From a virus, in IMG/VR virus record IMGVR_UViG_3300021085_000009, positions 62,001 to 126,000 of that record: 64,000 bases of DNA. One strand, written 5' to 3'. The translations under genes and the position numbers were made by a program. The notes beneath the pieces are model-generated. The model did not search any database, had not been told where the DNA came from, and saw nothing but the letters and a program-made list of their open reading frames with translations. This document shows, in pieces, positions 39,020 through 47,090 of this stretch. Every line of letters begins with the position of its first letter. Positions within the stretch are counted from its first letter, which is position 1.

Positions 39020-39462
39020 TGGCTTACAAGGGTAAATACACAGTAAAGAACAAATCAAAGTATGTTGGTGATTCAACCAAGGTAACATACCGCTCTATGT
39101 GGGAACGCCAGGCCATGAAATGGTGTGAAAGCAATCCTAGAATAGTAAAATGGAACAGTGAAGAGGTTGTTATACCCTATAAGTGCAAGACAGATCAAAA
39201 ACTACATCGATACTTTATAGATCTCTTTATTGAAATGGACAATGGTGAATGTATATTGGTTGAAATAAAGCCAAAGAAACACACAGTTGCACCTAAGAAA
39301 CAGAGAAAAACTAAGAAGTATATCAACGAGGTCACGACCTATATCAAAAATACATCCAAATGGACTGCAGCTGATAAGTTTGCACAAAGGAAAGGATGGA
39401 AATTTCAGGTATGGACTGAGGACACTTTAAAGAATTTAGGCATAAAACTACTGAAGAATTGA
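39019..39462 (+). CDS. 4: Head completion protein gp4 (TnsA-like nuclease fold)
   Basis: T4 gp4 (150 aa) is needed for head completion and tail joining; this protein has 147 residues. KYVGDSTKVTYRSMWERQAM, then NPRIVKWNSEEVVIPY and HRYFIDLFIE, match T4 gp4 (KYLGDPTNIYYRSSWE, IVKWASEEIVIPY, HRYFVDFY). The nuclease-type residues E29, D68 and E82-x-K84 are all present, fitting the TnsA/PD-ExK-like fold proposed for the family. First gene of the plus-strand block. Confidence 0.9.
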   Translation: MAYKGKYTVKNKSKYVGDSTKVTYRSMWERQAMKWCESNPRIVKWNSEEVVIPYKCKTDQKLHRYFIDLFIEMDNGECILVEIKPKKHTVAPKKQRKTKKYINEVTTYIKNTSKWTAADKFAQRKGWKFQVWTEDTLKNLGIKLLKN

Positions 39463-39471
39463 TATAAATAG
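39463..39471 (+). promoter_or_regulatory. Late promoter TATAAATAG, leaderless spacing
   Basis: TATAAATA-N5-ATG just after the gp4 stop; the expected transcript start falls on the A of ATG 39476. Confidence 0.7.
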
Positions 39472-39475
39472 TATT

Positions 39476-40066
39476 ATGGCTAGTTTATTTAACACATTAC
39501 AAACAGGTGCATTCAGGGCAGGAGTTCAAGCAAGGACTAAAAAATCGAGTCAATGGTTTGAACGTAAGGTAAAAGAATTAGGAGATGTATCACCAAGGAC
39601 GGTCCTTAAAGATAAAGCTCTAGACCCTACAACAAAGCCACAGATTGGCGATATGATGATGTACTTCTATGATCCTAAGACCAAAGCAACCCTACCATAT
39701 TACGATAGATTTCCTCTAACTATTATGGTACAACCAGCTAAAGGTGGATTTCATGGTTTAAACCTACACTATCTTTCACCAAGAGTAAGAGCACAATTCC
39801 TTGATGAGTTGATGGAATTAGCACCAAAGAATATGACAGACAGTAGCCGTTTAACCAAAATGAGGTATAAACTACTGACCGGTGTTGCAAAATATAAAGA
39901 GTTTCAACCATGTTATAAACATTATCTTATGGGCCATGTTGCATCTAGGATGTCAAGAGTGCCAATGCCAGAGTGGGAAATCGCAGTATTCTTACCAACT
40001 GAACAGTTCATGAAAGTTAAGAAAGAATCAGTATGGAGATACTCAAGGAAACAATACGCAGGATAA
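39476..40066 (+). CDS. Conserved T4-like assembly protein (possible gp2, DNA end protector)
   Basis: A 196-residue basic protein. The central motif MMMYFYDPKTKATLPYYDRF, then GGFHGLNLHYLSPRVRA, is, from memory, highly conserved in marine T4-like phages, where it is sometimes labelled DNA end protector (gp2). T4 has gene 2 next to gene 4, which agrees, but I cannot align it convincingly to T4 gp2 by eye. Other conserved text is YKEFQPCYKHYL and MSRVPMPEWEIAVFLP. A virion head-tail assembly role is likely. Confidence 0.7.
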   Translation: MASLFNTLQTGAFRAGVQARTKKSSQWFERKVKELGDVSPRTVLKDKALDPTTKPQIGDMMMYFYDPKTKATLPYYDRFPLTIMVQPAKGGFHGLNLHYLSPRVRAQFLDELMELAPKNMTDSSRLTKMRYKLLTGVAKYKEFQPCYKHYLMGHVASRMSRVPMPEWEIAVFLPTEQFMKVKKESVWRYSRKQYAG

Positions 40067-40069
40067 CAT

Positions 40070-40696
40070 ATGTCAATTGATCAATTAAAAGCTACAATAA
40101 GCAAAAAGGGTGGATTATCACAGGCCAATAGGTTTAATGTTATGTTTACACCCCCACAAGGATCTCTTTTAAACAGTGACCCTGCTACTCTCATTGGAGG
40201 ATTGGTTTCTGGTGGTGGACTCTCAAACGTTATAAACGATCCTAGGGATATATCACTACTTGCAGAATCAGTTAATTTACCAAGCTCACAGATAACTACA
40301 CTTGACCATATTGCAGAAAAGCAAACCGTTAAGATACCATACGCAGTAATACAAGAAGAGGTCACTATGACATTCTTGCTTACCAACGATTATTACATTA
40401 AGAACATGTTTGATAAATGGGGACAATCAATCGTCGACCTAGAAACATACAGAGTTGCTTATAAAAAAGATATTGTTACAGATGTTGTAATACAGCAACT
40501 GAACAAACAGAACATTCCTATTTATGGAGTGAAGTTGGAAAATGCATTTCCAACAACAATTGGAGGTATCGCTCTTTCAAATGAATCAGCTGATACACCA
40601 AACAAACTGACCGTGACATTTTCATATGACAAATTTGTTGTAGAGGATGGGTTAACAAGTGCTATATCCGGAGCCGGTGCTGCACTTGGATTATAA
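40070..40696 (+). CDS. Tail-tube-fold protein (gp19/gp54 superfamily)
   Basis: A 208-residue protein with the tube-protein pattern: NRFNVMFTPP near the start, LAESVNLPSSQI, then IPYAVIQEEVTMTFLLTND and YGVKLENAFPTTIGGIAL. A beta-strand ending KLTVTFSYDKFVVE follows. This is the gp19/gp54 layout. The genuine tail tube gp19 usually lies beside the sheath gene, which is not in this window, so the tube initiator gp54 is about equally likely here among baseplate genes. It follows the preceding gene by three bases. Confidence 0.7.
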   Translation: MSIDQLKATISKKGGLSQANRFNVMFTPPQGSLLNSDPATLIGGLVSGGGLSNVINDPRDISLLAESVNLPSSQITTLDHIAEKQTVKIPYAVIQEEVTMTFLLTNDYYIKNMFDKWGQSIVDLETYRVAYKKDIVTDVVIQQLNKQNIPIYGVKLENAFPTTIGGIALSNESADTPNKLTVTFSYDKFVVEDGLTSAISGAGAALGL

Positions 40697-40718
40697 TTTA
40701 TATTAGGAGAAATATATA

Positions 40719-41423
40719 ATGGCTTTACCAAAACTGAATAGTTCTAGGTATGAAACAATTGTTCCATCCACAGGACAAACTATAGAATACAGACCATACT
40801 TGGTTAAGGAAGAAAAGATTTTAATGATAGCATTAGAATCCAGCGATTCACAACAAGTAATGAGAGCTGTAAAAGATGTAATTAGGGCATGTGTACTTGA
40901 AGATATTGATATGGAAAAACTAGCTATATTTGATATAGAAAGTTTATTTTTAAATTTAAGAGCTAAATCTGTAGGAGAAATAGTATCACTTAACTCTAAA
41001 TGCAGTGAATGTGAAACAGTAAACCCTTACAGAATTAACTTAAGTGATATAAAACCACCTGAGGTTAACACTAATAGGATGGTGGAATTAACTGATACAA
41101 TTAGTGTTAAATTTAATTACCCTAAGGCTGCTGATTTAGAGAAATTTAAAGAAGGCGAATTAGAAACTGTTGATGGTGCTTTTAAATTAATTAAAAGTTG
41201 TATTGATGGTATATACGATGATGATAAAGTTTACCCAGCTAAGGATGAAACGGATAAGTCGTTAACAGAATTTTTAGATGGATTAAACAATGTGCAATTT
41301 GGTGCACTTACAGCGTTCTTTGAAAATCTACCAGTGTTAAAACATATGATAGAATTTAATTGTATTAAGTGCGATAAGAAGAACGAAATCGAGTTGAGAG
41401 GACTGCAGAGTTTTTTTACATAA
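40719..41423 (+). CDS. 26: Baseplate hub assembly protein gp26-like
   Basis: A 234-residue protein with the gp26-type pattern: EYRPYLVKEEKILMIALES, DIESLFLNLRAKSVGEIV, and two Cys-x2-Cys pairs (C95/C98, C215/C218) that could bind zinc. It sits just before the tape-measure region, where long-tailed phages place their tail-assembly chaperones. An AGGAG precedes the ATG. The gene ends in AGT TTT TTT ACA TAA. A seven-T slip site and a conserved -1 frame immediately follow, so a minor product extended by 65 residues (298 in total) is likely. Confidence 0.8.
   Translation: MALPKLNSSRYETIVPSTGQTIEYRPYLVKEEKILMIALESSDSQQVMRAVKDVIRACVLEDIDMEKLAIFDIESLFLNLRAKSVGEIVSLNSKCSECETVNPYRINLSDIKPPEVNTNRMVELTDTISVKFNYPKAADLEKFKEGELETVDGAFKLIKSCIDGIYDDDKVYPAKDETDKSLTEFLDGLNNVQFGALTAFFENLPVLKHMIEFNCIKCDKKNEIELRGLQSFFT
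41411..41417 (+). promoter_or_regulatory. Candidate -1 ribosomal frameshift site (T TTT TTT A)
   Basis: A run of seven Ts in the gp26 frame, two codons before its TAA. Slipping back one base leads into the frame TAC ATA AGC, open to 41614. No strong downstream stem-loop is obvious by eye. Confidence 0.6.
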
Positions 41424-41614
41424 GCCTCTCTCACGATAGTTTAGTAAACCATTATAAAACTAACTTCGCGATGATGCAACATCACGGATATAGGTTAAGT
41501 GAACTTGACGATATGGTACCGTGGGAACGAGAGATATATGTCGCTCTTCTACAGGAACATATTAAGGAAGAAAACGAAAGGTTGCAAAAAGAGCAACAAA
41601 AAAGGAACCGATAA
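41417..41614 (+). CDS. -1 frame extension of gp26 (tail-assembly-chaperone-like)
   Basis: The -1 frame encodes YISLSHDSLVNHYKTNFAMM, QHHGYRLSELDDMVPWEREI and a charged helix to NERLQKEQQKRNR (65 codons). SLSHDSLVNHYKTNF lies before the first ATG (41471) and reads like real protein, so translation probably enters from gp26 by slippage. The ATG at 41471 has no visible Shine-Dalgarno; a separate 47-residue protein (gp51-like by position) is the alternative. The motif SLxELExMxPWExEIY is typical of such assembly chaperones. Its TAA overlaps the next ATG. Confidence 0.65.
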   Translation, partial: YISLSHDSLVNHYKTNFAMMQHHGYRLSELDDMVPWEREIYVALLQEHIKEENERLQKEQQKRNR

Positions 41615-41937
41615 TGGAAGAAGAAATTAAGAAAAGTGGCCATCATCCCGCTGATGTAAATGGCGATGGATATGTTACACCAAATGAACAGGAAATGTAT
41701 TTAGAATTTAAGCGTAAAGAGCTTGAAGACCAAGATGCAATGAGAGATGCTCAACGAAAGATGGCATGGTTCTCTTTAGGTGGTATGTTACTATACCCAT
41801 TTGCAGTTGTATTGGCATCATTAGCAGGATTAGATGAAGCACAAAAGACTCTTGGAAGTATGGCTCCAACATATTTTGTAGCTGTTGCAGGTATTGTTGC
41901 AGCGTTCTTTGGTGCACAAGCATTAGGTAAAAAATAG
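41614..41937 (+). CDS. EF-hand membrane protein (107 aa)
   Basis: Residues 14-25 (DVNGDGYVTPNE) form a complete 12-residue EF-hand calcium loop, with D14, N16, D18, Y20, T22 and E25 in the ligand positions. A charged helix follows to about residue 48, then two hydrophobic segments (about 51-69 and 84-101), so the protein should sit in a membrane, with KK at the C-terminus. It overlaps the preceding stop (TAATG) and is followed ten bases later by the tape measure. Its job is unknown; candidates are DNA-ejection or calcium-sensing roles. Confidence 0.7.
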   Translation: MEEEIKKSGHHPADVNGDGYVTPNEQEMYLEFKRKELEDQDAMRDAQRKMAWFSLGGMLLYPFAVVLASLAGLDEAQKTLGSMAPTYFVAVAGIVAAFFGAQALGKK

Positions 41938-41946
41938 GAATAAAAA

Positions 41947-43641
41947 ATGGCAGAAGATACCGGTAAAACAGTTCCAGGATTATTAACCGAAGTTGTTAAA
42001 AAACTAGAAGCAGTTGATAAGACTCAAGACACTACTGATAAATCCATTAAGGATGAATCGGCTAAGCAACAAGCATTGTTACAAGTAGGGTTAAACATGA
42101 GTGCTGAACAAGTTTCAGCTGCCGAGGCTTTAACCACTGCTTCTGAAAAGAGTGTACAAATTCAAGATCAAGTTAGAGATGCAGACCTGGCTAAAAAAGG
42201 TAAAGATGCAGAAAACGATAGAGAATCTGGAAATATCTTTAGCAGAATGCTTGATTACCTTGAAGGTATATTCGATAACACTATTCCTAAAGCAGAAAAC
42301 ATTAAATTTGATGGAATTGGCCAAGCTGCAGGTGGATTTATTGCTGCTATTGGTGGTGCACTTATTGGATTAGGCGTAGGTATCGCAGCTGGTCTATTAG
42401 GTAATGTTAAATTAATTCTTGGTGGTTTTACTAAAGTACTTAAACTTGGATTTACCAAGCTCGGTGCTTCTTTGGCCAAAGCCTTTCCTAAAACAGCCAA
42501 TCTATTAAAGGGTATTAGAACTTCCATTAGGGCTGCTGCTAAAACATTTAAAAACTTCTTTAAAGATATACCTAAAGCCTTTAAGGCTGGATTTGCTGGT
42601 TTAAAAACATTTAGAACTTCAGTAGGTCAATTTGGTAAGTTAGGATTCTTTGGTAAGTTAGGTGCTCTCTTAGGTAAAGGAGTTACAGCACTTAAAGCAG
42701 TAGGTAAATTCACTGGTATTACTAAAGGATTTGCAGCTATTTCACAGGCTTTTAAATCATTTAAAGGCGCGGTCGGTGGTATTTCCAAAGGTGCTAAACT
42801 ACTTGATCCTATAAAGAAATTCCTTAAGCCTATAACAGCAACATTCAAAACATTCTTTACTGCCTTTAAATCATTTGGTAGTGTTATTGGTAAACTATTC
42901 TTACCAATACAAATTATAATGGGTATTGTCGATACTGTTAAAGGTGCTATTAAAGGGTTTACAGAACAAGAAGGTGGTCTTGGTAAAAAGATCATGGCTG
43001 GTATATTCGGTGGATTCAGTGGACTACTACAAGGATTAATTGGTATGCCTTTAGATTTACTTAAAGATGGTATTGCATGGTTAATGGGTAAGTTTGGATT
43101 TGATGATAGTGCTGAAGCTCTTAAAAGCTTTTCCTTTAAAGATATGATCGGTAAACTCTTTGATAAAATTAAAGAAGCAGTATTTGGTATTATAGATTGG
43201 TTTGGAACACTATTTAGTAATCCAATGGGTGCACTTAAATCGTTGGTTAGTGGTGTAGGTAATATAATGAAAAAGTTTTATGCTAGCATACTTAGACTTA
43301 TTCTACCTGACCCTAAGGGAGAAGGTGCATGGTATAATCCAATGAATCTTATTTCAAACGTTATCCCTGATAGTGTATACGAATTTGCTGGCCTTGATCC
43401 AGAGACAGGTGATAGGATTCCAGAGCCAACTGATCAAATCGAAGGAGCTGGTCCTCAAGTTATGACAGGTGAACAGATTGGTGAGACATCTACTGAGAAC
43501 CAAACTATTAAGGAAGAGTACACTAAAGAAATAGTAGTACAACAGGTTAATAATCAATCTAATACAACTACTACTACAACCTCATTCAGTAATACTACAA
43601 GTTCTAGAAAGCGTAGAGATCTAAACCTAGCCAATCAGTAA
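41947..43641 (+). CDS. Tail tape-measure protein (gp29-like)
   Basis: A 564-residue protein with a helical, charged N-terminus, then long glycine/alanine-rich hydrophobic stretches (about 120-155 and 330-370). Repeated Phe/Lys units such as KAFKAGFAGLKTFRTSVGQF lie between them. The C-terminal part ends in a Thr/Asn-rich tail and a basic end (SRKRRDLNLANQ). Length is close to T4 gp29 (590). It follows the gp26/chaperone-like region, the usual place for a tape measure. The assignment is by composition and position; sequence identity to gp29 cannot be judged here. Confidence 0.7.
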   Translation: MAEDTGKTVPGLLTEVVKKLEAVDKTQDTTDKSIKDESAKQQALLQVGLNMSAEQVSAAEALTTASEKSVQIQDQVRDADLAKKGKDAENDRESGNIFSRMLDYLEGIFDNTIPKAENIKFDGIGQAAGGFIAAIGGALIGLGVGIAAGLLGNVKLILGGFTKVLKLGFTKLGASLAKAFPKTANLLKGIRTSIRAAAKTFKNFFKDIPKAFKAGFAGLKTFRTSVGQFGKLGFFGKLGALLGKGVTALKAVGKFTGITKGFAAISQAFKSFKGAVGGISKGAKLLDPIKKFLKPITATFKTFFTAFKSFGSVIGKLFLPIQIIMGIVDTVKGAIKGFTEQEGGLGKKIMAGIFGGFSGLLQGLIGMPLDLLKDGIAWLMGKFGFDDSAEALKSFSFKDMIGKLFDKIKEAVFGIIDWFGTLFSNPMGALKSLVSGVGNIMKKFYASILRLILPDPKGEGAWYNPMNLISNVIPDSVYEFAGLDPETGDRIPEPTDQIEGAGPQVMTGEQIGETSTENQTIKEEYTKEIVVQQVNNQSNTTTTTTSFSNTTSSRKRRDLNLANQ

Positions 43642-43661
43642 AGCCATCCTTGGCAGTAATT

Positions 43662-43868
43662 CTATTCCTCTTCTGGTTTGGTTGCATCTGTGCCAGTCTT
43701 GTCTGCAACATCTTTAATAAGATTAGATGTTACATCCAATACACCTGCGGTTACACCAAAGACATCTGAACCGACACCTTTAATAACACCACCAGTACCA
43801 TCGATAGTTGCATCGACAGTTGAACAAGCAGACAAAACTAATGCGAATGCAATTGCAATAAAACGCAT
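43662..43868 (-). CDS. Small lipoprotein (68 aa)
   Basis: The signal peptide MRFIAIAFALVLSAC has a lipobox (LSAC) with lipidated Cys15. The mature part is small, glycine/valine-rich and ends in an acidic tail (DATKPEEE). It resembles entericidin-like small lipoproteins. AGGAG precedes the ATG. It converges on the tape-measure gene with no terminator between. A late promoter lies at 43956-43963. A lysis or host-envelope role (spanin-like, superinfection exclusion) is possible but unsupported by specific motifs. Confidence 0.7.
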   Translation of the reverse strand: MRFIAIAFALVLSACSTVDATIDGTGGVIKGVGSDVFGVTAGVLDVTSNLIKDVADKTGTDATKPEEE

Positions 43869-43955
43869 AATATTCTCCTGTTTTCTATATTACTGGATAA
43901 CCAGACACCACGGTAATACCGTCTCATACTTCTATGTTCAGTTCGTGAACAAATT

Positions 43956-43963
43956 TATTTATA
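43956..43963 (-). promoter_or_regulatory. Late promoter TATAAATA
   Basis: TATAAATAAA on the minus strand, just after the gp32 terminator and 87 bases upstream of the lipoprotein ATG. The leader contains small inverted repeats such as CTGGTTATCCAG. Confidence 0.6.
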
Positions 43964-43967
43964 CGCA

Positions 43968-43995
43968 TAAAAAAAGGGACCCGAAGGTCCCTAAA
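43968..43995 (-). terminator. Rho-independent terminator after gp32
   Basis: On the minus strand GGGACC-TTCG-GGTCCC (43976-43991) is followed by seven Ts. The perfect six-pair stem with a stable UUCG loop lies about 30 bases beyond the gp32 stop. Confidence 0.85.
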
Positions 43996-44026
43996 AATGT
44001 GGTCTGGTTATAACCAAACTTTCTTT

Positions 44027-44932
44027 TTATGAGTTTGCCAATTTAGCAAAATAGCTGAGTGTATCTTCATCATCAGAAGACGCTTCTGCTGTAGGTGCTT
44101 CAGTGGCTGGAGCCTCAGGTACAAACTCATTTGTTGTAACTGATGGTGCTGTTTCCATATAGGATTCAGCAGTTGCTCCGGCAGTAACTCCAAGAACTTT
44201 ATTCAACTTGGCTTTTAGCTCATCGTATGTTTTATAGTTCTTGACGTCAAGGAAATCACCTAGTGAATGTAACTGTCCGTATACATCCTCTAGCATTCCT
44301 TCATCTCCACCGTGTAGTGCAGCTGGTGATGCAAACTCTGACTTATCATAGTTTACCCAACCTTCTACTTTACGAATCTTAATTTTAAAATCCGCACCTT
44401 CCCAGAAATCGTATGGATTTACTGGTTGCTCATCTTCAAATTGTGGTTGCATAACATCCATAATCTTATCAAAGATTTTCTTACCAAATTTATAAAGGAA
44501 TACTTTACCTTCATTCTCTGGGTTAGATGGATCAGACACGACCATAATGTTTGACACATAATGTAAACGTCTTTTTCTATCACGAGCGGTAGCTTTATCT
44601 TCATCTCGACCAGTATTCCACAGCTCTGAATTCATTTCAGATACTGGATCTTGCTGACCAACAGAAGTTAAAGAATTTTCGATATACCAGAGACCAGTAG
44701 GGCCTTTAAAGCCATGATCCCAATATCGTACCCAAGGTAAGTCCTCTCCCTCTTTCTGAGGTAGGAACCTGATAACGGCATAACCATTACCTGCTTTATC
44801 CCTTTGGGGTGCCCAAAATCTATCGTCGCCGTAACCCTTTGATTCTGACTTTGGTGATGACACAGCTTCAGCTGCTTTAACGAGTTTGTCGATTGACGAG
44901 CCTCGTGAGCTCTTTAAGTTTGCAAATGACAT
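44027..44932 (-). CDS. 32: Single-stranded DNA-binding protein gp32
   Basis: Coats single-stranded DNA during replication, recombination and repair. Landmarks are GYAVIRFLPQKEGEDLPWVR, GLWYIENSLTSVG, RRLHYVSNIMVV, SDPSNPENEGKVFLYKFG and FDKIMDVMQPQFEDEQPVNP. FWEGADFKIKIRKVEGW then NYDKSEF is the family core. The C-terminus is acidic (SSDDEDTLSYFAKLANS), as required for protein partners. The zinc-binding His/Cys cluster of T4 gp32 is absent: there are no cysteines between WYIENS and KVFLY. Its promoter (45009-45037) lies inside the end of gp59, and a strong terminator follows it. Confidence 0.95.
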   Translation of the reverse strand: MSFANLKSSRGSSIDKLVKAAEAVSSPKSESKGYGDDRFWAPQRDKAGNGYAVIRFLPQKEGEDLPWVRYWDHGFKGPTGLWYIENSLTSVGQQDPVSEMNSELWNTGRDEDKATARDRKRRLHYVSNIMVVSDPSNPENEGKVFLYKFGKKIFDKIMDVMQPQFEDEQPVNPYDFWEGADFKIKIRKVEGWVNYDKSEFASPAALHGGDEGMLEDVYGQLHSLGDFLDVKNYKTYDELKAKLNKVLGVTAGATAESYMETAPSVTTNEFVPEAPATEAPTAEASSDDEDTLSYFAKLANS

Positions 44933-45008
44933 AATATTTCTCCGTATTGCGTTGTATTAAGGTCTAAGACCTTTTCTGTTTTATCCACGTTATTCATAAT
45001 ATAGATCT

Positions 45009-45037
45009 ATTATACCATATTTCTATGGTTTTGTAAA
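45009..45037 (-). promoter_or_regulatory. sigma70-like promoter of gp32
   Basis: TTTACA, 17 bases, TATAAT with TGG directly before the -10. It overlaps the last codons of gp59. It shares the extended -10 of the early promoters but lacks their AACACTG element, so it may be a separate class. Confidence 0.7.
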
Positions 45038-45631
45038 GGACTTTCTGATTAAATTTGTACATTTACCAGAGTCGTACTTTACGAAGGGTTGATACTTGGT
45101 AACCTTTCGGAATATACCAGGCCATGAAATGGTTTCTGTTATACTCTTATTGGCACCTTGCATAAACCCAGTTAAGGAATTAAGAATAACTACCGTTTGT
45201 AACGATATCTCTTCTTGCATCCAAAGCGTTATAATCAGAGGAGGTTGATTATGCTCTTTAACGATTAATAAATCATCAAAGGTTAAACCATTGCTCTCTG
45301 AATATTCTGCAAGTGTATTTATATCAATTGAAAACACACGATGCAGTGATTCTTTTATTCTTTTATGCTCAAGGTAGTTCCTTTCACCGTCAGTATTAAT
45401 CATATCACCAACGTATGATACATCATTAACAAAGTTTGCAATGAGGTATTCAGTGATATCTTTACCGTAGTGTTTACCTAATTTTGCAAAGAAGAATTTG
45501 TCTCTTCGTTTAAAAAATGATTGAGGTTTAACTGAGGTTTTAAAATTATACTTTATAGCATCATAGCCATCTGTCTCAAAGTGTAATTTTAAAGACTGAT
45601 ATAGTTTATAAACGTCGTATGGATCATTCAT
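45023..45631 (-). CDS. 59: Loader of DNA helicase gp59
   Basis: Places the gp41 helicase on gp32-coated DNA. DVYKLYQSLKLHFETDGYDA, then IKYNFKTSV and KRRDKFFFAKLGKHYGKDI, match T4 gp59 (SVYKLYLMIKQHMNGKYDVIKYNW, KRRDKYFFQKL). VGDMINTD and the C-terminal YQPFVKYDSGKCTN also fit. The frame is open upstream to a TTG at 45667 inside gp33, but ATG 45631 lies one base after the gp33 stop and gives a normal length (202 against 217 in T4), so I use it. Gene order gp33-gp59-gp32 is as in T4. Confidence 0.88.
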   Translation of the reverse strand: MNDPYDVYKLYQSLKLHFETDGYDAIKYNFKTSVKPQSFFKRRDKFFFAKLGKHYGKDITEYLIANFVNDVSYVGDMINTDGERNYLEHKRIKESLHRVFSIDINTLAEYSESNGLTFDDLLIVKEHNQPPLIITLWMQEEISLQTVVILNSLTGFMQGANKSITETISWPGIFRKVTKYQPFVKYDSGKCTNLIRKSFTKP

Positions 45632-45632
45632 T

Positions 45633-45872
45633 CTAGATAGGTAGTTTATTTCCCTTCTCCGCTTCAATGAGGTTTAAACCTGATGCCTCGGCCTCTAATT
45701 TGGCCTTAAGTGCATCACTTAGTAATCTCTTAATATTACTATAGTCCATTCCTCTTTCCTCTATTACATAAGTCATAGCGTCTATATAACTCATATTGTT
45801 TTTTGCGACTAACGATTCAACTGCTGTAGTGAATCGCTTTTTAGTCATTATTTTTTGTTCAAGATCTATCAT
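45633..45872 (-). CDS. 33: Late transcription coactivator gp33
   Basis: gp33 couples the sliding clamp to RNA polymerase at TATAAATA late promoters, with the gp55 sigma factor (outside this window). The 79-residue protein has the family layout: NNMSYIDAMTYVIEERGMDY, then LLSDALKAKLEAEASGLNLI and a hydrophobic end KLPI, like T4 gp33 (FGMSYLEATTAFLEENSI). The start ATG overlaps the TAA of the upstream gene and has GGGAG ahead; a later in-frame ATG (45848) lacks a ribosome site. Confidence 0.8.
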   Translation of the reverse strand: MIDLEQKIMTKKRFTTAVESLVAKNNMSYIDAMTYVIEERGMDYSNIKRLLSDALKAKLEAEASGLNLIEAEKGNKLPI

Positions 45873-47035
45873 TATACATTGATGTCTCCCACCTTTAACA
45901 GTATGCAGTCTGCATTAATTCTACCGTTAGGTTCTTTAATCACTGTAGTAAAAGTATCCCACACTTTCCTTGACTGAATGATTGTTTTGTTTATAATAAG
46001 AGGTAATACCTCATCTGGTTTTCTAAGTTTTGTCTGTTTACTTAGTGCGGGATTAAAATTCTTAATCGATGTACCTTTAACCTCAAATCCTTTAGGAGAG
46101 TCGGTTATATACATTGCTAAAGCTCGTGTCTTAGTGTTAAATACATACAGTATATTCTTACCTGGTATCATTACTGGATTAAGTGATGTGCACTTGTAAT
46201 CGATATCAGATGGTTTATACTTAAGTTTAGCCACCTGTTGATCAGACGCCTTTGGCTTTTTGGCCCTTGGTATCTTAATAGTTTTATTGTTAGCTTTAAG
46301 TCTATCAATATCTTCAATAGTCTTTTCAAGCAAGGTAATCATTTTCTTTTTATTACCTTTACTGATATGTGAATAAGCCTCTTCAGCCTGTTCGCATGTT
46401 TTATTATATGCATCACTAATACAGTCAAGTTCAAACTGCATTTTTTCTCTAAACATCTTTATTCCTGCACCTTTAATTTTATGTGTGGATAATAAACTAT
46501 ATGCAGGGAATTTAATATTATCAAACTCTCCTTCCATCCATTTATCAACGACCATCTCATCAAAATCACCCATAATAGTTTGAGCGATTTTAGATTTCAT
46601 TCTTTCTGCAGGTGATATAACAACTTTAGCAGGTTCAGCTTTTTGTATAGCAACTAGTTCTTTACCTTCTTTAAGAAGTTCATCTAGCTTTAATTTAATC
46701 CTATCATAAATGTTTGAGTCAGGATTGACTTTATCTAGTGGTATACCTGCGTTATGACACCTAACGTTATTGCCAATACCTTGATTAAGCTTCCAGTTTT
46801 CAACCTTTTTAAGAGCTTGAATGTCGCTCTTTGAATAACCTAATTCCTTTTCTGCGTATATTAATACTGCAGGTGCATTAGTTTTTGCATTATTGAAATA
46901 GTTAAAATAATTGGATGCTTTATGATAAGCACTCTTTAACTCTTCTGTTGATTTAAATTCTTGACCGTGATAACTAGGTGCTGTACCTAAGTACTTATCC
47001 TCTAGTGAAGGTCCTCTACGTTTTGTTTTAGCCAT
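45872..47035 (-). CDS. Unknown conserved protein upstream of gp33 (387 aa)
   Basis: A basic, mostly helical protein I do not recognise. The N-terminal third has KASNYFNYFNNAKTNAPAVL. The middle is rich in charged helix (ERMKSKIAQTIMGDFDEMVV, then EKTIEDIDRLKANNKTIKIP). The C-terminal part is beta-rich, with LNPVMIPGKNILYVFNTKTR and LAMYITDSPKGFEVKGTSIK. It is coupled to gp33 (TAATG) and is first in the replication/late-switch cluster, behind an early-type promoter at 47057-47090. This suggests an early or middle DNA-metabolism or transcription function. Confidence 0.8.
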   Translation of the reverse strand: MAKTKRRGPSLEDKYLGTAPSYHGQEFKSTEELKSAYHKASNYFNYFNNAKTNAPAVLIYAEKELGYSKSDIQALKKVENWKLNQGIGNNVRCHNAGIPLDKVNPDSNIYDRIKLKLDELLKEGKELVAIQKAEPAKVVISPAERMKSKIAQTIMGDFDEMVVDKWMEGEFDNIKFPAYSLLSTHKIKGAGIKMFREKMQFELDCISDAYNKTCEQAEEAYSHISKGNKKKMITLLEKTIEDIDRLKANNKTIKIPRAKKPKASDQQVAKLKYKPSDIDYKCTSLNPVMIPGKNILYVFNTKTRALAMYITDSPKGFEVKGTSIKNFNPALSKQTKLRKPDEVLPLIINKTIIQSRKVWDTFTTVIKEPNGRINADCILLKVGDINV

Positions 47036-47056
47036 ATTATACTCCTTATATAAACT

Positions 47057-47090
47057 ATTATACCATACTTTTAATATAATGTACAGTGTT
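47057..47090 (-). promoter_or_regulatory. Early promoter 1 (AACACTGTACA-N17-TATAAT)
   Basis: TGTACA, 17 bases, TATAAT with TGG before the -10. It starts the 387-residue gene, gp33 and gp59. A perfect 15-base inverted repeat abuts its upstream edge. Confidence 0.75.

Noticed and set aside
45023-45667. gp59 starting at TTG 45667
   Set aside because: The extension lies inside gp33, has no better ribosome site, and ATG 45631 one base after the gp33 stop gives the family's usual length.
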